5,110 bases of DNA from assembly GCA_023431285.1 (NCBI GenBank), contig JAEYXN010000152.1, forward strand, positions 1-5,110, in the 5' to 3' direction. How positions within the stretch are numbered: position 1 is the first letter of the stretch; the number at the start of each line of letters is the position of its first letter. Shown piece after piece: positions 1 to 5,110 of the stretch. The notes under the pieces are model-generated. The model was not told the origin of the DNA and searched no databases. It was given only the letters and a program-made list of their open reading frames with translations. Source of the stretch: Bacteroidota bacterium. GTDB taxonomy: Bacteria > Bacteroidota > Bacteroidia > Cytophagales > Cyclobacteriaceae. A program made the translations under genes and the position numbers.

Positions 1-137
1 TCGTCGTCCTGCATAACCCAAAGGATTTTATGACGCTTCTGGTGATCCTGGTCGCAACAGGAATGGTCGTATCCTGCGTCAGCACATTTTTCGCTATTAA
101 CAGATATCTTCGCATGTCGCTGGACGATCTCTATTAA
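1..137 (+). CDS. ftsX: Cell division protein FtsX, C-terminal end (partial at window start)
   Basis: Only the last 44 residues are present; bases 1-2 are the end of a split codon and the stop is TAA at 135-137. The fragment shows one hydrophobic helix (about residues 10-32 of the fragment) followed by a short basic and polar tail, NRYLRMSLDDLY. FtsX is the permease-like membrane subunit that pairs with the FtsE ATPase and controls cell-wall hydrolases at the division site in the inner membrane. A last transmembrane helix ending in a short cytoplasmic tail of the form Y-L-R-M-x-L-D-D-L-Y is what I recognise from Bacteroidota FtsX proteins. The identification is supported by the next genes, a DUF3098 gene and uppP, which commonly follow ftsX in this phylum. 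Any other protein of the FtsX/MacB permease superfamily is the main alternative, because the diagnostic extracellular domain lies outside the window. Confidence 0.8.
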   Translation, partial: VVLHNPKDFMTLLVILVATGMVVSCVSTFFAINRYLRMSLDDLY

Positions 138-146
138 CCTCATACT

Positions 147-350
147 ATGGAAAACAAGCTTCCTTTTGGAAAAAAGAACTATCAATGGATGATCATTGGC
201 ATCGCCACTATCTTCGTCGGCTTTGTGATCATGTCCTTGGATTCAGAGAAGCATGGTTTCGGAATTCTGGGTCTCACAGTCGGGCCAATTGTGGTTGTCG
301 CTGGTTTCATGATCGAAATATTCGCAATACTGCATAAGCCCCGCGAATAA
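147..350 (+). CDS. DUF3098 family small membrane protein
   Basis: This 67-residue protein has a short polar N-terminus with the motif LPFGKKNYQWMIIGI (residues 5-19), a first membrane helix at about 14-30, a short loop with SEKHGFG (33-39), and a second helix at about 43-62 ending in a basic tail, HKPRE. The FGKKNY/W-M-I-I-G entry motif and the second helix ending in G-F-M-I-E-I-F-A-I match the DUF3098 family, whose molecular function is unknown. It starts 9 bases after ftsX and ends 27 bases before uppP, all on one strand, so it is almost certainly co-transcribed with them. A role near the division or cell-wall machinery is an inference from position only. The ATG has no Shine-Dalgarno sequence, but the start is fixed by the conserved N-terminal motif. 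The membrane topology, with both ends probably cytoplasmic, is predicted from charge and hydrophobicity. Confidence 0.85.
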   Translation: MENKLPFGKKNYQWMIIGIATIFVGFVIMSLDSEKHGFGILGLTVGPIVVVAGFMIEIFAILHKPRE

Positions 351-377
351 CACACCTTCATTCTGTAAGCTGAATTT

Positions 378-1193
378 ATGTCGTATATCGAAGCAATTAT
401 CCTAGCTATTATTGAAGGACTGACCGAATTTCTGCCCGTGTCGTCTACGGGCCATATGATCATAGGCTCTTCATTAATGGGAATCGCTTCAGATCCTTTT
501 ACGAAGATGTTTACAGTAGCCATACAGTTGGGAGCGATCCTTTCTGTTATTGTTTTGTACTGGAAAAGATTTATTCCGACAGACAAGTCATTGAATGAGA
601 CCGTAATGTTCTACGTCAAACTGTTTGTGGCTTTCATCCCTGCAATGGTGATTGGTTTTCTTCTCAATGACACGATTGATGCACTGCTCGAGAAAGTCGA
701 CGTGGTCGCTTATTCACTCATCGCAGGAGGAATATTCTTTCTTTTTGTAGACAAGTTGTTTCAGGAGAATGAATCCCGGGAACAAAAGGAGCTCACTCTT
801 TGGGGCGCTTTTAAGATCGGGATGTTTCAAACGATCGCCATGGTACCGGGGGTATCACGGTCTGCAGCAACCATCATCGGTGGCCTTACACAAGGATTGA
901 ACAAACGCGCAGCAGCGGAGTTTTCATTTTTCCTAGCGGTACCGACAATGTTCGGAGCAACAGCGTACAAGATATTCTCGTTCTATAAGGATGGAGAAAC
1001 TTTTGGAAGCAATGAAGTGATGCTTCTTATTGTTGGAAACATTGTGGCATTTGTCGTGGCTATCATCGCCATCAAATCTTTCATTTCATTCCTCACCCGT
1101 CACGGCTTCAGGATCTTCGGATACTACCGGATCGCACTTGGAGCCATCATTCTTATCTTGTACTTCCTCGGGGTCGACCTCGCTATTGTGTGA
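378..1193 (+). CDS. uppP: Undecaprenyl-diphosphate phosphatase UppP (BacA family)
   Basis: This integral inner-membrane enzyme hydrolyses undecaprenyl diphosphate to the monophosphate, recycling the lipid carrier for peptidoglycan and other surface polymers; extra dosage in other bacteria gives bacitracin resistance. At 271 residues it has the usual family length. The first signature is EGLTEFLPVSSTGH at residues 13-26, holding the two conserved glutamates (E13, E17), the two serines (22-23) and H26. The second is PGVSRSAATIIGGL at 157-170, with the conserved arginine R161. A third conserved block, FRIFGYYRIALGA, is at 244-256. Several hydrophobic helices fill the rest, as expected for this polytopic family. 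All key residues that I can align are present, so the gene looks functional. The start is ATG with no ribosome binding site visible; MSYIEAI is a normal family N-terminus. The stop TGA overlaps the truB start by one base, suggesting translational coupling. Confidence 0.97.
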   Translation: MSYIEAIILAIIEGLTEFLPVSSTGHMIIGSSLMGIASDPFTKMFTVAIQLGAILSVIVLYWKRFIPTDKSLNETVMFYVKLFVAFIPAMVIGFLLNDTIDALLEKVDVVAYSLIAGGIFFLFVDKLFQENESREQKELTLWGAFKIGMFQTIAMVPGVSRSAATIIGGLTQGLNKRAAAEFSFFLAVPTMFGATAYKIFSFYKDGETFGSNEVMLLIVGNIVAFVVAIIAIKSFISFLTRHGFRIFGYYRIALGAIILILYFLGVDLAIV

Positions 1194-1195
1194 TG
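1190..1195 (+). other. Overlapping uppP stop and truB start (GTGATG)
   Basis: The six bases GTGATG hold the uppP stop TGA (1191-1193), a GTG start for truB (1190-1192) and, in the same frame directly after it, an ATG start (1193-1195). Either start overlaps the uppP stop. No Shine-Dalgarno sequence lies upstream, so reinitiation by ribosomes finishing uppP is the likely way truB is translated. This is inferred from the arrangement. Confidence 0.75.
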
Positions 1196-1849
1196 GACGA
1201 CAAACAACCTGAAGGTCGAATCCTGCTGGTCAATAAGCCATACGAGTGGACATCCTTTGATGTCGTCAACAAACTGAGATATAAGCTGAAGATCAAAAAG
1301 GTCGGACACGCTGGAACTCTTGATCCTTTGGCGACCGGACTGCTTATTATCTGTACCGGAAAGATGACGAAACGCATCGAAGAATACATGGGCATGGAGA
1401 AGGAATATACCGGCACGTTGGTATTGGGACAAACTACGCCTTCACACGACCTGGAAACCGAGGTCTCCCCTGCTGTTGACATCCGTCACCTGACGACAGA
1501 GCAGATCACCCAGGCCACACAACCCTTTCTTGGAACGATCGAGCAGCTCCCTCCTATCCACTCGGCGATCCGCGTGGGCGGTAAGAGAGCTTATGCTTTT
1601 GCCCGCAAAGGCCATGAGGTAGAACTTCAACCGCGACAGGTACACGTGCGGGAGTTCGAACTTACACGCATTGCGCTACCGGAAGTAGATTTCAGAATCT
1701 CCTGTTCTAAAGGGACATACATCAGAAGCCTTGTGCGCGACTTCGGAAACAACCTGGGCGTGGGTGCTCACATGACTGTGCTCTGCCGCACCCGCATCGG
1801 AGATTTTCACCTGAAAGACGCCCTTACTATTGATGAAATAGAATCATAG
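1193..1849 (+). CDS. truB: tRNA pseudouridine(55) synthase TruB
   Basis: TruB isomerises uridine 55 in the T-arm of tRNAs to pseudouridine. Numbered from the ATG at 1193 the protein has 218 residues. Visible family motifs are KPYEWTSFDVV (15-25), the catalytic block GHAGTLDPLATGLL (38-51) with nucleophile D44, QLPPIHSAIRVGGKRAYAFARKG (118-140), the CSKGTYIRSLVRDFG block (171-185), and a C-terminal GAHMTVLCRTRIGDF (191-205). It ends soon after the catalytic fold, so the C-terminal PUA domain of the roughly 314-residue E. coli enzyme is absent. Bacteroidota TruB proteins are usually this short, so I do not regard it as truncated. Two starts are possible: GTG at 1190, sharing GTGA with the uppP stop, or the adjacent ATG at 1193. 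They differ by one residue; I prefer ATG. The next gene, ribF, commonly follows truB in bacteria. Confidence 0.97.
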   Translation: MDDKQPEGRILLVNKPYEWTSFDVVNKLRYKLKIKKVGHAGTLDPLATGLLIICTGKMTKRIEEYMGMEKEYTGTLVLGQTTPSHDLETEVSPAVDIRHLTTEQITQATQPFLGTIEQLPPIHSAIRVGGKRAYAFARKGHEVELQPRQVHVREFELTRIALPEVDFRISCSKGTYIRSLVRDFGNNLGVGAHMTVLCRTRIGDFHLKDALTIDEIES

Positions 1850-1857
1850 TATATTTA
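1850..1857 (+). promoter_or_regulatory. Possible Bacteroidota -7 promoter element before ribF
   Basis: TATATTTA matches the phylum's TAnnTTTG box except for the last base, which is A with a G right behind it. A TTG at 1830-1832 lies 17 bases upstream, inside the end of truB, at a spacing allowed for the TTG / TAnnTTTG promoters described in Flavobacterium. It would start transcription near 1863, about 19 bases before the ribF ATG. The match is imperfect and could be chance in an AT-rich spot; read-through from truB remains likely. Confidence 0.3.
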
Positions 1858-1881
1858 GGCGGGTCTTAAACACTGCAGCAG

Positions 1882-2823
1882 ATGAAGATCTATCACGGAC
1901 TAGAAGATTTCACAAGACTCGATACCGCGGTGGTGACCAGCGGTACATTCGACGGCGTGCATGTAGGCCACCGTAAGATTCTCGCGCGCGTGAAGGAATG
2001 TGCTATAGGATGCAATGGCGAAACTGTCGTGATTACCTTCTGGCCCCATCCACGACTCGTACTCCATCCTGAAGATACATCGCTAAAGCTGCTCAATACT
2101 TTCGAAGAGAAGGCCGAACTCCTCAAGGAAGAAGGGATCCAGCATCTCATCCGTATCCCGTTCACTAAAGAATTTTCCCAGCTTTCAGGGCAGGAATTTA
2201 TCACACAGATTCTGGTGCATACAATCGGAACAAAGAAACTTGTCATCGGCTATGACCATCACTTCGGTAAGAATCGCGAGGGAAGTTTTGAACAGCTGAA
2301 AGCAAATGGACCGGAGTATGGCTTTGAGGTTGAAGAGATCCCACGCCAGGAAGTAGATCGGCTCGGGGTGAGTTCTACTGCTATCAGAAAAGCGTTGGAG
2401 GAAGGCGACATTGAGACCGCGACTCATCTCCTCGGCCGTCCATATAGTCTCACGGGAAGAGTGGTTGCTGGGGACAAACTGGGAAGAATTCTCGGTTTCC
2501 CCACAGCGAATATCGACGTGGACACAAAATTCAAACTCATTCCCTCAGATGGTATTTATGCAGTAACCGTGTCGCATGAACAGCGTCTGTACAATGGGAT
2601 GCTTTATATCGGAAACAGACCCACCATCCAGGGATCAAAGCGAAACATCGAGGTGAATATCTTTGGATTCAATGAAGATATTTATGGCCAGTCATTGACA
2701 ATCAGGTTTTACAAAAGGCTGCGACACGACATTGAGTTTCACGATCTCGAAGAACTGAAGGCACAACTTTTTGAAGACAAAGCTGCGGCGATCGGTTATC
2801 TGGATCGTCTGGGTATTGGTTGA
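1882..2823 (+). CDS. ribF: Bifunctional riboflavin kinase / FAD synthetase RibF
   Basis: RibF phosphorylates riboflavin to FMN and then adenylates FMN to FAD in the cytoplasm. The 313-residue length is normal for the two-domain bacterial enzyme. The N-terminal FAD synthetase domain (about 1-185) carries the nucleotidyltransferase motif GTFDGVHVGH (21-30), TFWPHPR (52-58), YDHHFGKNREG (124-134) and the SSTAIR block (164-169). The C-terminal riboflavin kinase domain (about 186-313) has GRILGFPTANI (201-211) with the PTAN nucleotide/Mg-binding motif, GIYAV (224-228), YNGMLYIGNRPT (237-248) and IEVNIF (256-261), in which E257 aligns with the catalytic glutamate of the family. Both active sites look complete. 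It begins 32 bases after truB with an ATG lacking a Shine-Dalgarno sequence. No FMN riboswitch can fit in the short leader, so control by flavin at that level is not apparent. Confidence 0.97.
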   Translation: MKIYHGLEDFTRLDTAVVTSGTFDGVHVGHRKILARVKECAIGCNGETVVITFWPHPRLVLHPEDTSLKLLNTFEEKAELLKEEGIQHLIRIPFTKEFSQLSGQEFITQILVHTIGTKKLVIGYDHHFGKNREGSFEQLKANGPEYGFEVEEIPRQEVDRLGVSSTAIRKALEEGDIETATHLLGRPYSLTGRVVAGDKLGRILGFPTANIDVDTKFKLIPSDGIYAVTVSHEQRLYNGMLYIGNRPTIQGSKRNIEVNIFGFNEDIYGQSLTIRFYKRLRHDIEFHDLEELKAQLFEDKAAAIGYLDRLGIG

Positions 2824-2842
2824 TTATTAAATTCCTCTAAAC

Positions 2843-4804
2843 GTGAACGGCAAAGTCCTCTGGCAACCTTCCGAAAGCTTTCGCGACAGCAGCAACCTTT
2901 CACGTTATATGAGGTGGTTGCAGGAAAGACACCAACTTCATTTTGAAGATTACACGACTCTCTGGAAATGGTCTACTACAAACATTGACGCCTTCTGGAA
3001 GTCGATATGGGATTACTTCTCTATTCTTCACGACGGAACATTTACAAGCGTACACTCTGATGATCCCATGCCACGAACACGATGGTTTGAAGGCACAAGA
3101 CTCAGCTACGCTGAACATGTCTTTCGAAATGGCAAAGCAGACACTCCGGCTATAATCTTTCAATCAGAAAATTCTGATCTGCAGTCTACATCATGGGACG
3201 CGTTGAAAAATGAAACAGCTTCTCTCCGTAGCGTACTTGCGGAGCATGGTGTTTCCGATTCATCGAGGGTAGCAGCTTATCTCCCCTGCATTCCGGAAGC
3301 AACGATCGCTTTCCTTGCCGCAAATTCTCTGGGTGCTATCTGGTCATCGTGCTCTCCCGATTTTGGCACAGCAGCTGTGATTGATCGTTTTAAGCAGATC
3401 GAACCCAAAATAATGATTGTCGCTGATCGATATCGCTACGGCAACAAGGAATTTTCGCGCATCGACGCGATCAATGAAATCATTGAAGCCATCCCTTCAA
3501 TCGAAGTGCTTATCGTAATAGGAAGTTCTTCAACATCCGATTTTCCAAAAGCAAAAGTATTTCTGTCCTGGAGTGATTGTGTTTCACGCGAAAACGAAAC
3601 ACTGGCCTTTACACGTGTTCCGTTCTCTCATCCCATATGGGTATTATACTCTTCAGGAACGACCGGAATACCCAAGGCAATCACACACTCAACGGGTGGG
3701 ATACTGCTTGAGACGCTGAAGTATTGTAGTTTCCACAATGACTTCAGGCCCGGAGAGCGGTGCTTCTGGTACACGACAACAGGATGGATGATGTGGAACT
3801 ATATTCACGGAAGTCTGCTGACGGGTAGCTCGATGGTTATTTACGATGGAAGTCCAGCATATCCGGATTTGAATGTCTTATGGAAATTCATTGAGCGGGC
3901 GCGAATCAACCATTTTGGTACGAGCGCAGGTTTCATTCTGGCGAATATGAAAGAAGGGATTGTTCCGTCTAAGCTTGATCTCTCTTCACTTCGTTCCATC
4001 GGGTCAACGGGAAGCACGCTTCCCCATGAAGGTTTCCAATGGGTATATGATTCAATCAAAAAAGATCTCTGGCTTGCATCGATGAGCGGAGGAACGGATG
4101 TGTGTAGCGCCTTCGTTGGTGGCAATCCTCTGTGGCCAGTGCACGAAGGAGAGATTCAATGCCGCGCTTTGGGATGCAGCCTTTACGCCTATGATGAGGA
4201 TGGAAACATTTCGCATGACGAGGAAGGTGAAATGGTGATCACTCAGCCCATGCCATCAATGCCGGTATTCTTTTGGAATGATGATGATTTCAGTCGCTAC
4301 AATGAAAGTTACTTTGAAATGTTCCCGGGGAAATGGCGTCATGGAGACTGGATCCGAATCACGAAAAATGAAGGTGTCATTATCTATGGTCGATCTGATG
4401 CTACGTTGAATCGCGGAGGAATCCGCATTGGAACGAGTGAGATCTACCGGGCAGTGGATCAGGTTCCCGAAGTAAAAGATAGTCTTATCGTGTGTCTCGA
4501 GCTTCCCGCCGGAGCGTTCTGGATGCCATTGTTCGTGGTGATGAAGGACGGCATCGCGCTCACAGAAGAGCTGCGCGGCAGGATTGCCACCACGATTCGT
4601 AAAGCTTATAGTCCGAGGCATGTACCGGATGAGATTATTGAAACGGCAGACCTTCCGTACACGATAAGCGGGAAGAAAACGGAGATGCCGGTAAAAAAGC
4701 TGTTGCAGGGACGCGATCCTGCTAAGGTGATCAATGCAGGATCATTAAGAAATCCATCATCACTCGAATTCTTCCGTGACCTGTATTTGAAGAGAAAACA
4801 TTGA
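2843..4804 (+). CDS. Acetoacetyl-CoA synthetase (acetoacetate-CoA ligase)
   Basis: This ATP-dependent enzyme of the ANL adenylating superfamily joins acetoacetate to CoA through an acyl-AMP intermediate. At 653 residues it has the length expected of the family. The N-terminus shows LWQPSESFRDSSNLSRYMRWL (6-26) and WFEGTRLSYAEHVFR (81-95), both typical of acetoacetyl-CoA synthetases rather than acetyl-CoA synthetases. The phosphate-binding loop is YSSGTTGIPKAITH (269-282); later blocks are FWYTTTGWMMWNY (308-320), FGTSAGF (358-364), SGGTDVCS (415-422), WRHGDW (498-503) and GRSDATLNRGGIRIGTSEIY (516-535). The acyl-adenylation lysine is K611 in TISGKKTEMPVKKLL. The start is GTG at 2843: the first in-frame ATG (codon 23) would remove the conserved LW-P-S motif, and a stop lies four codons upstream of the GTG. 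It follows ribF by 19 bases. It may serve in using acetoacetate from leucine or ketone-body breakdown, but no such genes are visible here. Confidence 0.93.
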   Translation: MNGKVLWQPSESFRDSSNLSRYMRWLQERHQLHFEDYTTLWKWSTTNIDAFWKSIWDYFSILHDGTFTSVHSDDPMPRTRWFEGTRLSYAEHVFRNGKADTPAIIFQSENSDLQSTSWDALKNETASLRSVLAEHGVSDSSRVAAYLPCIPEATIAFLAANSLGAIWSSCSPDFGTAAVIDRFKQIEPKIMIVADRYRYGNKEFSRIDAINEIIEAIPSIEVLIVIGSSSTSDFPKAKVFLSWSDCVSRENETLAFTRVPFSHPIWVLYSSGTTGIPKAITHSTGGILLETLKYCSFHNDFRPGERCFWYTTTGWMMWNYIHGSLLTGSSMVIYDGSPAYPDLNVLWKFIERARINHFGTSAGFILANMKEGIVPSKLDLSSLRSIGSTGSTLPHEGFQWVYDSIKKDLWLASMSGGTDVCSAFVGGNPLWPVHEGEIQCRALGCSLYAYDEDGNISHDEEGEMVITQPMPSMPVFFWNDDDFSRYNESYFEMFPGKWRHGDWIRITKNEGVIIYGRSDATLNRGGIRIGTSEIYRAVDQVPEVKDSLIVCLELPAGAFWMPLFVVMKDGIALTEELRGRIATTIRKAYSPRHVPDEIIETADLPYTISGKKTEMPVKKLLQGRDPAKVINAGSLRNPSSLEFFRDLYLKRKH

Positions 4805-4847
4805 CGCGCATCCTTCGTCACCACAGCGCGACTTTAGACAAATCCAT

Positions 4848-4855
4848 TACATTTG
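4848..4855 (+). promoter_or_regulatory. Bacteroidota -7 promoter element (TAnnTTTG) of gldC
   Basis: TACATTTG is a perfect match to the TAnnTTTG box recognised by the primary sigma factor of Bacteroidota. It ends four bases before the gldC ATG at 4860. Transcription normally starts a few bases after this box, so the mRNA would begin at or very near the start codon (leaderless or nearly so). No TTG is present 17-23 bases upstream, so the -33 half is weak or absent. It lies in the 55-base gap after the synthetase gene, the longest gap of the window. Confidence 0.6.
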
Positions 4856-4859
4856 CAGC

Positions 4860-5110
4860 ATGAAAAAATCGACCATTAATTTTGAAGTTGAGCTGGACGA
4901 CCAGAATGTGCCGAACCGTATTTTGTGGGATGCCACCGATAAGCCTGACGCGGGCCTGACGGAGACAAAGTCGATCAGTGTTTCATTGTGGGATCACAAA
5001 TCAAAGAATACCCTTCGCATCGATCTTTGGTCGAAAGATATGCCCGTCGAGGAGATGAAGCGTTTTCACATTGATTGCATCGGGGGCCTTGCGCAGAGTA
5101 TACTTACGTC
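4860..5110 (+). CDS. gldC: GldC-family gliding motility protein, N-terminal part (partial at window end)
   Basis: Eighty-three codons plus two bases are visible and the frame is still open at the window end; the family is about 110 residues long, so most of the protein is present. The N-terminus MKKSTINFEVELDDQNVP, then ILWDATDK (21-28), ETKSISVSLWDHK (35-47) and TLRIDLWSKDMPVEEMKRF (51-69) match GldC. No signal peptide or membrane helix is visible, so it is probably cytoplasmic. GldC was identified through Flavobacterium johnsoniae gliding mutants, where it supports but is not essential for gliding; its biochemical role is unknown. Homologues also occur in Bacteroidota not known to glide, so the gene alone does not show that this organism is motile. 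The ATG at 4860 is fixed by the conserved N-terminus; there is no ribosome binding site, only the promoter box directly before it. Confidence 0.93.
   Translation, partial: MKKSTINFEVELDDQNVPNRILWDATDKPDAGLTETKSISVSLWDHKSKNTLRIDLWSKDMPVEEMKRFHIDCIGGLAQSILT

Noticed and set aside
182..586. Antisense open frame of 134 codons
   Set aside because: It lies opposite the DUF3098 gene and the start of uppP, both with clear family motifs. The translation is low in recognisable domains and looks like the reverse reading of membrane-protein codons.
1850..1881. FMN riboswitch upstream of ribF
   Set aside because: The gap is only 32 bases, far shorter than the FMN aptamer, and none of its conserved blocks is present in the end of truB.
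2824..2842. Promoter-like TAAATTCC before the synthetase gene
   Set aside because: It matches TAnnTTTG poorly, lacking the final TTG part, so it is no better than chance in this AT-rich gap.
4256..4621. Antisense open frame of 121 codons within the synthetase gene
   Set aside because: The sense strand carries conserved ANL motifs throughout this stretch. The antisense translation shows no family resemblance and no separate start signal.
4802..4840. Inverted repeat CGCGC (4805-4809) / GCGCG (4826-4830) as a terminator after the synthetase gene
   Set aside because: The stem is only five base pairs with a 16-base loop, and what follows is ACTTTAGAC rather than a run of T. It is too weak to call a terminator.
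1..5110. CRISPR arrays, insertion sequences, tRNA genes, phage or defence genes
   Set aside because: Coding genes with known families cover nearly all of the window, the longest gap is 55 bases, and no direct repeats, transposase motifs or tRNA-like folds were seen.

Overview
This window is an ordinary core-genome stretch from a member of the Bacteroidota. The phylum call rests on four things: a DUF3098 gene directly behind ftsX, a gldC homologue (gliding-motility family, known mainly from this phylum), a TruB without a PUA domain, and a lack of Shine-Dalgarno sequences before all six visible start codons. A TACATTTG box just before gldC also fits the phylum's TAnnTTTG promoter element. The protein sequences suggest the Chitinophaga/Sphingobacteria/Cytophaga side of the phylum rather than Bacteroides, but genus cannot be read from this window.

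All seven genes lie on the + strand. The first is the C-terminal end of ftsX (cut by the window start). It is followed by a small two-helix DUF3098 membrane protein, uppP (undecaprenyl-diphosphate phosphatase), truB (tRNA pseudouridine-55 synthase), ribF (riboflavin kinase/FAD synthetase), acetoacetyl-CoA synthetase, and the N-terminal part of gldC (cut by the window end). Gaps are 9, 27, -1, 32, 19 and 55 bases. The set from ftsX to truB therefore looks like one transcription unit, probably continuing into ribF and the synthetase. gldC probably has its own promoter.

The first three genes concern the envelope. FtsX is the membrane half of the FtsEX division complex, UppP recycles the lipid carrier for peptidoglycan precursors, and the DUF3098 protein between them has no known function but is suggestively placed. 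truB and ribF are housekeeping genes for tRNA modification and flavin cofactors. Acetoacetyl-CoA synthetase is a metabolic gene (acetoacetate activation) with no obvious functional link to its neighbours.

I found no RNA genes, mobile elements, CRISPR arrays, long repeats or convincing terminators, and no intergenic stretch over 55 bases. I see no evidence of a new biological system. The points worth a second look are the start-proximal gldC promoter, the DUF3098 gene, the stacked start codons at the uppP/truB junction, and the placement and GTG start of the synthetase gene.
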